From Acidovorax sp. RAC01 (GTDB lineage Bacteria; Pseudomonadota; Gammaproteobacteria; Burkholderiales; Burkholderiaceae_C): a stretch of DNA of 64,000 nucleotides. Location: assembly GCF_001714725.1 (NCBI RefSeq), contig NZ_CP016447.1, positions 372,001 to 436,000 on the forward strand, read 5' to 3'. The notes under the pieces were generated by a model. The model had not been told where the DNA came from, did no database searches, and saw only the letters and a program-made list of their open reading frames with translations. Numbering within the stretch: the first letter of the stretch is position 1; each line of letters opens with the position of its first letter. The translations under genes and the position numbers were made by a program. Of the stretch, positions 1 through 8,077 are shown piece by piece.

Positions 1-891
1 CTGCACGGCTCCCCGCAAGACCTGGTGCGCAGCGTGCAGGCGGGCCAGGACGGCATCATCGAAGCACAACCCCGGCCGGCGGCTGCCGGTGGACGCGGGG
101 TGATGTACCAGACGCTCTTCGCCCACGGCTGGAACACGTCACGCGACGGCCTCCCCTGCAACCAGGAAGAGCTGGCCTACACCTTGCTGACCTTTGGCTA
201 TGTATTCCTGCGCAGCCTGCGCAGGCTGGGCATCGGCCTGCCACCGGAAGACGAAGAGGCCTACCTGCACGCATGGAACGTGGTCGGCCATGTGCTGGGC
301 ATCGAGCGCGCGCTGATGGTACGCACCATGGACGAAGGCCAGGCGCTAATGGCCAGCATGCAGGCCCGCGGCCGCGCGCAACCGGTGGCCCCCGACCCCC
401 GGCCAGCGCTGGGCCAGGCCCTGATGCAAACAATGGCGGGGGCACTGCCCTGGAAGATCATCAAGCCCTTCCCGCCGCTCATGACGCGCTACCTGTGCGG
501 CCGCGCCACCGCGCACGACCTGGGCCTGCTGACGCAGCCCGTCCCCTGGCTGTCGCTCGCGCTGTTCTGGGCCGTGCTGCTGGTGGCCAGGGCGGTGGAC
601 ACACTGGCGCGGCTCGCCGTGCCGCAGTTTTCACTGGTGCGGGCGCTCACGCGGGTGGTGGGCTACCACTTCATGAGCCGGGTGCTCATGAGCCAGACCC
701 GCCCCCTGCAGCTGCCCGCGGGCCTGCTGTCGCAGGTGGATGCACTGGTGCACGGCTGGAGCGACGATACCCGCGCGCCGCGCTGGCTCAACCACCTGGA
801 AGACCGGCTCACCACCCGCGGCAGCTGGAGCGCCAACCTGGCGGGCACCGCGACGGCAGCGCAACGTACCCCCGGGCAGCGGTCCCGCTAG
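1..891 (+). CDS. DUF2236 / MpaB-like oxygenase-family protein (5' truncated by window edge)
   Basis: The frame is open from base 1, so the true start lies upstream and only the C-terminal ~296 residues are present. The stretch GLPCNQEELAYTLLTF, the following FLRSLRRLG, and DEEAYLHAWNVVGHVLGI match the pattern of the DUF2236 family (ER-bound oxygenase MpaB / rubber oxygenase catalytic domain), which binds haem in characterised members. A hydrophobic stretch (WLSLALFWAVLLVARAV) lies in the C-terminal half. The N-terminal part, which would carry further conserved residues, is outside the window. The substrate cannot be inferred. The next gene starts 35 bases downstream on the same strand but belongs to signalling, so no functional link is claimed. 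Confidence 0.7.
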   Translation: MHGSPQDLVRSVQAGQDGIIEAQPRPAAAGGRGVMYQTLFAHGWNTSRDGLPCNQEELAYTLLTFGYVFLRSLRRLGIGLPPEDEEAYLHAWNVVGHVLGIERALMVRTMDEGQALMASMQARGRAQPVAPDPRPALGQALMQTMAGALPWKIIKPFPPLMTRYLCGRATAHDLGLLTQPVPWLSLALFWAVLLVARAVDTLARLAVPQFSLVRALTRVVGYHFMSRVLMSQTRPLQLPAGLLSQVDALVHGWSDDTRAPRWLNHLEDRLTTRGSWSANLAGTATAAQRTPGQRSR

Positions 892-926
892 CAGCAGTCA
901 CGCACCGCCCTGTCCCACCACGCCTC

Positions 927-2735
927 ATGTTTTTGCTCCGCCACCTCCTGGTCATGGCCCGAATGGTCCGCACGGGCCACGTATGCCGTTGCATGGCGCA
1001 GGCTGCTGCAGTGCTGCTGCTGACCGCTGCCTGGGGCCTGCCCGCTTACGCACAGCCCCTGGCGCCTGTGGTGCTGACCGCCGAGACCACCCGCCTCAAT
1101 CCCTGGGACGCCATCACGCTCAAGGCCGATCCGACCTACCAGCTCACCGTGCAGGACATGCTGGGCCGCCTGAACGAATTCGAGCAGCCGGACCGGCGCG
1201 GCGGATCGCTGGGCATCCACAAGGCGGCCATGTGGCTGCGCATTCCGGTCATTGCGCCGCAGGCATCTGATACACCCTGGGTCGTCGACATCGGCTACGC
1301 ATCGCTCCGGGCAGACATCTACCTTGCCAGCGGCGGCCAGCTGGTGCAGCAGCTCATCGACGACGCTGCGACAGCGCAGCTGTCCAGCCGTACGCCCGCC
1401 ATGGCGTTCGAGCTGCAGCCCGGCCAGCCGTACGACCTGCTCATACGCATACAGGCCACCGGGCCGTTGATCCTGCCGATCACCATCGGCACCATGCCCA
1501 GCCAGCTGCACCAGGCCTTGCGCGACCAGATGCTGCAGGGCCTGCTCAACGGGCTGGCTTTCTTCCTGCTGGCGTACAGCCTGATCCAGTGGATCACGCA
1601 GCGCGAGCGCCTGTTCGCCTTTTACGCGCTGGTGGTGATCGGCAGCGCGGGCTTTTCGCTGCAGTTCTTCGGGATCGGTGCGCAGTTTCTGTGGCCCGAC
1701 AACCCGTGGATGGCGCGTCACGGCGGTGTGGCCGCGGGCCTCACGGCGCTGGCGGGCTCGTTCCTCTTCCTGGGCCACGCGCTTTCCGACAGCCGGCGCC
1801 CCACCCGGTACGCGCGCACCATGCGCTGGGGCGCCGCCATCACGGGCACCCTGTGCGTTGCCATGATGCTCGGCTGGGTCAGCGTACCGATCGCGATAGC
1901 CCTCATGAGCCTGGTCGGGCCCCTGCCGTCCATCCTGAGCGTGCCCGCGGCACTTGCCCTCGTTCGGAAAAAGGACGCCATCGGCACCACGCTGCTGGTG
2001 GCCTGGGTGGCCTACGGCATCGCGGCAGGCGTGATGGTGTGCCTGGTTCAGGGCTGGGTGCCTGCCAACTTCTGGACGATGCACTCGTTCCAGCTCGGAG
2101 CCACCATCGACATGGTGCTGTTCCTGCGCGTGATGGGCTTGCGCGCGCGCGCCATCCGGGTCGAGGCAAAGGAAGCACGACGCGACGGCGAGATCATGCG
2201 GCGCCTGGCCCACAGCGACCCGCTGACGGGCCTGAGCAACCGGCGCGGGCTGCAGCGCGAGCTGAACGCGGCGCTGGAGTGGTGCACCCCCACCCGGCTG
2301 GTAGCGGTCTACCTGATCGACCTGGATGGCTTCAAGCCCATCAACGACAGCTACGGCCACGACGTGGGCGACGACCTGCTGGTGGCCGTGGGCCACCGCC
2401 TGCAGGCCAATGTGCGCCAGCACATGGACGTGGTGGCCCGCCTCGGCGGCGACGAGTTCATCATCATGGCGCACGACCTCGAGACCCCGCAGCAGGCCGA
2501 GGACATCGGCCTGGCCCTGCTGAATGCCTTTGACAGCGCGTTTGCACTGGGGCCGCTGCAGATCCATGTGGGGCTGACCATCGGCTACGCCCTGGCGCCG
2601 CTGGACGCACAGGACGCGCAGGCGCTGGTGCGCCTGGCCGACGCTGCCATGTATGCGGGCAAGCAGGGCGGAAAACGCACCCTGCGGCGCAACCGGGCGG
2701 TAAAGGTACATACGAACGAGGAGGCTTCAGCATGA
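927..2735 (+). CDS. 7TM-DISM membrane diguanylate cyclase (first of tandem pair)
   Basis: Predicted inner-membrane enzyme making cyclic di-GMP from two GTP. From the ATG at 927 it is 602 residues: an N-terminal signal-like hydrophobic segment ending near AYAQP, a periplasmic 7TMR-DISMED2-like sensor domain (about 55-200), a seven-helix 7TM-DISM region (about 205-415), then a GGDEF domain. The active-site GGDEF is intact at residues 507-511 and the substrate-binding segment DPLTGLSNRR is present. The autoinhibitory I-site is odd: the residues before GGDEF read RQHMD, one longer than canonical RxxD. In-frame ATGs at 954 and 993 are alternative starts. The stop overlaps the start of the second cyclase (ATGA), so the two are probably co-translated paralogues. 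Confidence 0.88.
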   Translation: MFLLRHLLVMARMVRTGHVCRCMAQAAAVLLLTAAWGLPAYAQPLAPVVLTAETTRLNPWDAITLKADPTYQLTVQDMLGRLNEFEQPDRRGGSLGIHKAAMWLRIPVIAPQASDTPWVVDIGYASLRADIYLASGGQLVQQLIDDAATAQLSSRTPAMAFELQPGQPYDLLIRIQATGPLILPITIGTMPSQLHQALRDQMLQGLLNGLAFFLLAYSLIQWITQRERLFAFYALVVIGSAGFSLQFFGIGAQFLWPDNPWMARHGGVAAGLTALAGSFLFLGHALSDSRRPTRYARTMRWGAAITGTLCVAMMLGWVSVPIAIALMSLVGPLPSILSVPAALALVRKKDAIGTTLLVAWVAYGIAAGVMVCLVQGWVPANFWTMHSFQLGATIDMVLFLRVMGLRARAIRVEAKEARRDGEIMRRLAHSDPLTGLSNRRGLQRELNAALEWCTPTRLVAVYLIDLDGFKPINDSYGHDVGDDLLVAVGHRLQANVRQHMDVVARLGGDEFIIMAHDLETPQQAEDIGLALLNAFDSAFALGPLQIHVGLTIGYALAPLDAQDAQALVRLADAAMYAGKQGGKRTLRRNRAVKVHTNEEASA

Positions 2736-4636
2736 CCCCAGGCTGGCTGCGCACGCTGGCCCGTGCTGTGCAGGGCTGTCATTCGCGGGCAAAACGCCAG
2801 CCGGCGCACCCGCGTGCACTGGCTGCGCTTGCTGCACACGTTGCACATGCGGTCTGTGCCGCTCTTGCTGCTGCACGGCGCTGTCGGGCGGCGCTGTGGC
2901 AGGGCTGGTGCATGACCGCCCTGCTCGTACTTGGCATGGCTGCACCCCAGGTGTGGGCCCAAAGCGCTACGCTGCTGACCGACGAGGCGCCGGTGGCAGC
3001 CGTGTGGCCGTCGCTCACCGTGATGCCCGATCCCTCGCGCGAGCTCACGGTGCACGATGTGCTCGGGCGCCTGGCGGCGTTCGAGCCGCCGTCGGGCAAC
3101 AGCGGCACCCTGGGCGTGCGTACCGAACCGGTGTGGCTCAGGCTGCCTGTGGCGGTGTCGCCTGCTTCAGACGGCGACTGGGTGCTGGACATCGACTACC
3201 CCGTGCTCAACCGGGTAGACGTTTACCTGGTGGCCGGGGGCGAGGTGGTGCAGCAGGTGCGGCTGGGCAGCCTGCAACCGTTTGCCGAGCGCCCCATGCG
3301 CAGCCGCTCGCACGCGGCCACGCTGGCCGTGAAACCGGGCGGCCACTACGAGGTGCTGTTGCGCGTGGAGACCCGCGGCGCCATGGTGCTGCCCATCCGG
3401 CTGATGAAGCCGGCCGAATGGAACAGTACCGCCCTCAACGAGCAGCTGCTGCAGGGCATCCTGACGGGTCTGGCGCTGTGCCTGCTGATCTACAGCCTGG
3501 CACAGTGGGTGAACCTGCGCGAGGTGCTGTTCGTGCAGTACGCGCTGCTCACCACGGGCAGCCTGCTGTTTTCGGTGCACCTGTTCGGGCTGGGCACGCA
3601 GTACCTGTGGCGCGATCTGCCGTGGGTCGAGGCGCATGCGGCGGGCCTCTCGGCCCTGATGGCCACGTGCGGGTCGTTCCTGTTCATCAGCCAGACGCTG
3701 GCAGGCGACCAGCCCCGCAGCCTGCTGCTCAAGAGCATGCGCGGTGGGGCCATGCTGTGCGCCTTGCTGGCGCTGGTGTATGCGCTGGATGTGCTCAGCA
3801 CCCCGGCCATTGCCGCCATCATCAGCATCATGGGGCTGGTACCGGCGCTGATGGGCATTCCGGGGGCAGTGCAGCGCACCCTTCGCGGCGATGCCGTGGG
3901 CAGCAGCCTGCTGCTGGCCTGGCTGGTGTACTTCGTGGCCACCGCCATCGTCATCGGCGTGATTCGCGGCTGGCTGCCTGTCAACTTCTGGACGCTGCAC
4001 TCGTTCCAGTTCGGCGCCACGCTGGACATGCTGCTGTTCATGCGCGTGCTGGGGCTGCGCACCAAGGCGCTGCGCATCCAGGCGGTCAGTGCCAACCGCG
4101 AGCGGGATGCCATGCGCTCGCTGGCGCACACCGACCCGCTCACAGGCCTGCCCAACCGCCGCGGCCTGAACATGGCCCTGAACACCGCCCTGTCACAGTG
4201 CACACCCCAGCGCATGCTGGCGCTCTACGTGATGGACCTGGACGGCTTCAAGCCCGTGAATGACCAGCATGGCCATGACGTGGGCGACGAGCTGCTGGTC
4301 GCCGTCACACGGCGGCTGCAGCGCCATGTACGCCAGAGCGACGTGGTGGCTCGTCTCGGAGGCGACGAGTTTGTGGTGATGACGGGCGAACTGGGCAACG
4401 AACACCAGGCGCATGAACTCGGGCAAAAGCTGCTCGAGGCTTTTCGCCTGCCGTTCTCGCTGGGTTCGGTGCAGGTCGAGGTGGGGCTGACCATCGGCTA
4501 CGCGCTGGCGCCCGCCGACAGCCACGACGCCGTAGGGCTGCTCAAACTGGCGGATGCGGCGATGTACAGCGGCAAGCAGGGTGGCAAGTTCTGCCTGCGC
4601 CGCAACACGGGAGACCTGCCGCCGGCTTCCGTTTAG
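2732..4636 (+). CDS. 7TM-DISM membrane diguanylate cyclase (second of tandem pair)
   Basis: Paralogue of the preceding gene, 634 residues, with the same order: a long basic N-terminus, a hydrophobic signal segment ending near VWAQS, a DISM sensor domain, seven membrane helices and a GGDEF domain. The start is supported by a strong Shine-Dalgarno GAGGAGG at 2719-2725 and ATGA overlap with the upstream stop. GGDEF is intact at residues 543-547. A canonical I-site RQSD lies five residues upstream, so product inhibition by cyclic di-GMP is expected here but is questionable in its neighbour. It ends 24 bases from the convergent mipA-like gene. The ligand sensed by the DISM domain is unknown; in this family carbohydrate or other small-molecule binding is usually suggested. 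Confidence 0.9.
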   Translation: MTPGWLRTLARAVQGCHSRAKRQPAHPRALAALAAHVAHAVCAALAAARRCRAALWQGWCMTALLVLGMAAPQVWAQSATLLTDEAPVAAVWPSLTVMPDPSRELTVHDVLGRLAAFEPPSGNSGTLGVRTEPVWLRLPVAVSPASDGDWVLDIDYPVLNRVDVYLVAGGEVVQQVRLGSLQPFAERPMRSRSHAATLAVKPGGHYEVLLRVETRGAMVLPIRLMKPAEWNSTALNEQLLQGILTGLALCLLIYSLAQWVNLREVLFVQYALLTTGSLLFSVHLFGLGTQYLWRDLPWVEAHAAGLSALMATCGSFLFISQTLAGDQPRSLLLKSMRGGAMLCALLALVYALDVLSTPAIAAIISIMGLVPALMGIPGAVQRTLRGDAVGSSLLLAWLVYFVATAIVIGVIRGWLPVNFWTLHSFQFGATLDMLLFMRVLGLRTKALRIQAVSANRERDAMRSLAHTDPLTGLPNRRGLNMALNTALSQCTPQRMLALYVMDLDGFKPVNDQHGHDVGDELLVAVTRRLQRHVRQSDVVARLGGDEFVVMTGELGNEHQAHELGQKLLEAFRLPFSLGSVQVEVGLTIGYALAPADSHDAVGLLKLADAAMYSGKQGGKFCLRRNTGDLPPASV

Positions 4637-4660
4637 TGCGGCCTGGCAGCAGCGCTCAAC

Positions 4661-5587
4661 TCAGCGACAGCAGCGGTACGCAAGCCCCAGCGATACCGAG
4701 TACCCCGTGGGTTCGATCGTCAGCGGACTGCGGCGTGCATCCCCGCGCAGCTGGGATGCCCGCACCGCTGCCAGCGCCACCCAGTGGCGGTTGAGGGCAG
4801 ACATGACTTCGACGCCACCATCGATGCTGTAGAGGCCAGCGCCCGGTTCGAACGCAGGCAGCGCACCCACGCCACCGGCCGGCACACCGAAATGCGAGCG
4901 CAGGTAGGTACGGTCGGCAAAGCTGGCCCCGGCGCTGAAGGACATGCGCGTCTGCTCGGTCAGGGGCCATGTGTAGCCCACGCTGGTGGTCCATTGCGCG
5001 CCACCGTCACGCCCCAGAATGTCCTGCGACAGCCCGGCCCCGATCGACCAGCGGGGCGTCAGCGCATAGCCTGCACTGAGCCGTCCGCGCAGTGTGGCGC
5101 GCACCGTCGGCAGCCCGGCAAGGATGGGCGCGTCGGACTCATCGCGGCCCCGGTCGATGCGCAGCGACGCACTGAGGTTGAACTGGTCGCTGCGGGCCAG
5201 GGTGGCGCTGGCACCCGACTCGCGCGGGCTGAGCCCGTGCCCCAGAAAGGCGCTTCCGCGCGAACTGCTCACGCGAAATCGCCCGTACTCGATGGCCCAC
5301 GCCGGCCTGAGGCCCGTCGTGCGGCTGCCGCCACCGGCATAGTCAGGGCCATTGGTCACCAACAACCCGAGCGCGTAGTGGATGGCCGCGGGCGAGGCTG
5401 CAGCAGGGGCAGGCGCCACGTCTTCGCGGGCCAGGCCGGGGGCGGCGTGGTCGGCAGGCGCCAGCGCGGCATCGGCTGCCTGGGCGCGGGCCGCCAAGGG
5501 CACGGTGCCCAGCAGCAGCGCCAAGCCCAGCGTTACGCCCGTGCCGGCGGGCACGTCAAAAATCCGCTTGCGGTTCACCACGGTCAT
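4661..5587 (-). CDS. MipA/OmpV-family outer-membrane protein
   Basis: The 308-residue product has a signal peptide (hydrophobic GVTLGLALLLGTVPLAARAQA) followed by an Ala/Pro-rich linker and alternating beta-strand sequence ending in an aromatic-containing strand (SVSLGLAYRCCR). The pattern LGLLVTNGPDYAGGGSRTTG near residue 80 is typical of MipA/OmpV proteins, a family of MltA-interacting scaffold or outer-membrane barrel proteins. The start ATG is one base after the uppP stop, so it is probably translationally coupled to a peptidoglycan-precursor enzyme; a cell-envelope role would fit. The precise function is not known. The terminal CCR is unusual for a barrel, which commonly ends in Phe. Confidence 0.72.
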   Translation of the reverse strand: MTVVNRKRIFDVPAGTGVTLGLALLLGTVPLAARAQAADAALAPADHAAPGLAREDVAPAPAAASPAAIHYALGLLVTNGPDYAGGGSRTTGLRPAWAIEYGRFRVSSSRGSAFLGHGLSPRESGASATLARSDQFNLSASLRIDRGRDESDAPILAGLPTVRATLRGRLSAGYALTPRWSIGAGLSQDILGRDGGAQWTTSVGYTWPLTEQTRMSFSAGASFADRTYLRSHFGVPAGGVGALPAFEPGAGLYSIDGGVEVMSALNRHWVALAAVRASQLRGDARRSPLTIEPTGYSVSLGLAYRCCR

Positions 5588-5588
5588 G

Positions 5589-6413
5589 TCACTCTGCCCA
5601 CTGCACCCAGCCCGTCCACGCCGTGACCAGCACCACGATGCCGAACACGATGCGGTAGTAGGCAAACGGCACAAAGCTGTGCGAGCTGATGTAGCGCAGC
5701 AGCCAGCGCACGCACAGCCAGGCACTCAGGAACGAAAACACAAGCCCGGTGGCAAACATGGGGATGTCGGCCACCGAGAGCAGTGCGCGCTCCTTGTACA
5801 GGCTGTACACCCCGGCGCCGATCAGCGTGGGCATGGCCAGGAAAAACGAATAGTCGGTGGCCGCCTTGCGCGACAGTCCGAGCAGCATGCCGCCGATGAT
5901 GGTCGCCCCGCTGCGGCTGGTGCCCGGCACCATGGCCAGGCACTGCACCAGCCCGACCTTCAGTGCATCGAGCGGCGTCATCTCGTCCACCGTCTGCACG
6001 CGGGTGTGGGCAGGCGAGCGGCGCTCGGCCCACAGGATGATGAACCCGCCAATGATGAACGTGCTGGCCACCACCACGGGGGTGAAGAGGTGCGCCTTGA
6101 TGGCCTTGCCCAGCAGCAGCCCGAGGATGACCGCGGGCACGAAACCGATGAACACATTGAGGGCAAACCGCTGGGCCTGGCGCTCGGTGGGCAGCGCCAC
6201 CAGGGTTTCGCGAATCTTCTGCCAGTACACCAGGATGACGGCAAAGATCGCGCCCGTCTGGATGGCAATGTCAAACACCTTGGCCTTGGCATCGTCAAAC
6301 CCCAGCAGTGCCCCGGCCAGGATGAGGTGCCCGGTGGATGAGATGGGCAAAAATTCCGTCAACCCTTCGACGATGCCCATGACAGCGGCCTTGGCCAGCA
6401 ATACGACGTCCAC
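5589..6413 (-). CDS. uppP: Undecaprenyl-diphosphatase UppP (BacA)
   Basis: Integral membrane enzyme that dephosphorylates undecaprenyl diphosphate to regenerate the lipid carrier for peptidoglycan and other envelope polymers; its overproduction gives bacitracin resistance. The two family signatures are present: [14 protein letters not shown] near the N-terminus and PGTSRSG in the second half, plus about eight hydrophobic helices. I chose the GTG at 6413 (274 residues, the usual family length), preceded by AAGGAA with good spacing. An in-frame TTG at 6440 would add nine residues that lack family resemblance. It is followed directly by the MipA/OmpV-like gene. A Comamonad-type repeat lies just upstream of the promoter region. 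Confidence 0.95.
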   Translation of the reverse strand: MDVVLLAKAAVMGIVEGLTEFLPISSTGHLILAGALLGFDDAKAKVFDIAIQTGAIFAVILVYWQKIRETLVALPTERQAQRFALNVFIGFVPAVILGLLLGKAIKAHLFTPVVVASTFIIGGFIILWAERRSPAHTRVQTVDEMTPLDALKVGLVQCLAMVPGTSRSGATIIGGMLLGLSRKAATDYSFFLAMPTLIGAGVYSLYKERALLSVADIPMFATGLVFSFLSAWLCVRWLLRYISSHSFVPFAYYRIVFGIVVLVTAWTGWVQWAE

Positions 6414-6447
6414 GCGCGTTCCTTGGAAAAATTGGGTCAAAAAGGAC

Positions 6448-6494
6448 TGTAGCGCTTATTCCATAATGGCTTTTAGCTACAAAATCAGGAGCAT
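6448..6494. repeat. Interspersed AT-rich repeat (family A), copy 1
   Basis: An AT-rich island in GC-rich DNA, containing TGTAGCGCTTATTCC and, on the other strand, GTAGCTAAAAGCC. It resembles seven other stretches in this window that share a T(A/T)GCT...GCGCT core. It lies between the divergently placed ends of uppP (5') and the efflux lipoprotein gene (3'). The remaining bases to 6605 show no gene. Confidence 0.6.
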
Positions 6495-6605
6495 CTCAGA
6501 TCTACGGTGCCTCGGCACGGGTCCGGCAACAGGCGTGCGCCGCATTCGGCCGGCCCCCCACGCTTGCACCGCGCAGAGCACAGCCCGAAGGTGCGGGATT
6601 ATCGT

Positions 6606-8057
6606 TCAGGGCTGTGGCTGCCAGGGCGTCTGCCACCCGCCGCCCAGGGCCTGCACCAGTGCCACGGCGGCCAGCTGGCGGTTGACCTGCAACTGCAGCA
6701 AGGCCCGCTGTGCCGACAGGGCCGACGCCTGCGCGGCCACCACCTCGGAATAGCTCACCTGCCCGGCCCGGTAGCGGTTGAGCTGCTGCTGCGCCGCACG
6801 CTCTGCAGCCGCCACGGCGTCGCGGCGCAGCGGCTCCTGCTCGTGCAGCGCGCGCAGGGTAGCCAGCTGGTCTTCCACGCCCTGAAAGGCCTCCAGCACC
6901 GCCTGGCGGTACCGCGCCACGCGGGCGTCACGGGACGACTCGGCCTCCTGCACGCGCGCGGCCGTGGCACCGGCGTCAAACAGCGTCTGTGCCACCGACA
7001 GTCCCAGCGACCACACGTTGGTGGATGCACGAAACAGGTCGGCCAGGTTACCGCCGCCTGTGCCCAGCGATGCGCCCAGACTGATGCTGGGGAAGTAGGC
7101 CGCCCGCTGCACGCCGATCTGGGCATTGGCGGCAGCCACGGCGCGCTCGGCGGCGGCGATGTCGGGCCGGCGCTGCAGCAGTGCCGACGGAACTGCTACC
7201 GGCACGGGTGGAACCTGCGCCGACCATGCCGTCGCAGGCGCCACCGCAAACCCTGCCGGCGGCTGGCCGGTAAGCACCGCCATGGCGTGCTCCAGCCGCG
7301 ACCGGTTCTGGCGCACGCTCGCCATGTCGGCCTGAGCGTTGACCAGCTGGGTGCGCGCCTGCAGCACGTCGGTTTCGGCGACCACGCCTGCGGCATAGCG
7401 GTTGCGCGCAATCTGCAGATTGCGCTCGTACCCCTGCACGGTGGCATCCAGCAGGGCCAGCTCGGCGTCGGCTTCGCGCAGCTGGAAGTAAGCCGACACC
7501 AGCGTGCCCGCGGCCGACAGGCGGGCCGAAGCCAGGTCGGCCTCGCTCGCCTGTGCGCTGGCCTGGGCGCTGCTGATGCTGCCGGCAAGGCGGCCCCACA
7601 GGTCTGGCGCCCAGTCGGCCGCCAGGGTGGCCTGCGTGCTGGTGCCCGAGCGGCTGGCGCCCTCACCGCCCGCGCGGGATGCCCCGCCGCTCAGGCGGAC
7701 CCCCGGCAGCAGCCCGGCGCGTTCCTGGCGCACCACCGCCTGGGCCTGGCTGTACGCGGCCACGGCCGCCGCAATGTTCTGGTTGGACAGCTGCACCTGC
7801 GCGGCCAGGCGGTTGAGTTCGGCATCGCCAAACATCTCCCACCAGGGGCCGCGGTCCATCGCATCGGCCGGCGCGGCGGGCATCCAGGTGGCCGAGGCCT
7901 CCTTGAATGCGGCCGGTACCGGGGCTGCGGGCGGGGTGTACGGCGGTGCGGTGGTGCACGCAGCCAGCAAGCCGCATAGCGCAGCGGCAGCGACGGTGCG
8001 CACCAGGTGAAGCGGTTCAGCAAGCGCCGGTGATGGCTCAGGGATGGGTGCAGTCAT
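6606..8057 (-). CDS. RND efflux outer-membrane factor lipoprotein (NodT/OprM family)
   Basis: Outer-membrane channel of a tripartite efflux pump. The 483-residue product has a lipoprotein signal with lipobox LLAAC (lipidated Cys at residue 34 from this ATG) and two outer_membrane_efflux repeats. Characteristic stretches are WWEMFGDAELNRL, DLWGRL, LLQRRPDIAAAER, QIGVQRAAYFPSISL and LFDAGA. It is last in an mdtA-mdtB-mdtC-channel operon. A GTG at 8081 overlaps the mdtC stop (GTGA) and would add eight residues; it is an equally plausible coupled start. Substrates cannot be read from the sequence. Confidence 0.92.
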   Translation of the reverse strand: MTAPIPEPSPALAEPLHLVRTVAAAALCGLLAACTTAPPYTPPAAPVPAAFKEASATWMPAAPADAMDRGPWWEMFGDAELNRLAAQVQLSNQNIAAAVAAYSQAQAVVRQERAGLLPGVRLSGGASRAGGEGASRSGTSTQATLAADWAPDLWGRLAGSISSAQASAQASEADLASARLSAAGTLVSAYFQLREADAELALLDATVQGYERNLQIARNRYAAGVVAETDVLQARTQLVNAQADMASVRQNRSRLEHAMAVLTGQPPAGFAVAPATAWSAQVPPVPVAVPSALLQRRPDIAAAERAVAAANAQIGVQRAAYFPSISLGASLGTGGGNLADLFRASTNVWSLGLSVAQTLFDAGATAARVQEAESSRDARVARYRQAVLEAFQGVEDQLATLRALHEQEPLRRDAVAAAERAAQQQLNRYRAGQVSYSEVVAAQASALSAQRALLQLQVNRQLAAVALVQALGGGWQTPWQPQP

Positions 8058-8077
8058 GGAATCGGTGATCAGGTGGG

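Noticed and set aside
888..2711. A 607-codon open frame antisense to the first diguanylate cyclase
   Set aside because: His/Gln/Arg/Gly-rich composition without any motif; it is a shadow of the GC-rich sense gene.
6414..6440. TTG start for uppP nine codons upstream
   Set aside because: The added residues do not match the family, and the GTG at 6413 has a better ribosome-binding site and gives the usual protein length.
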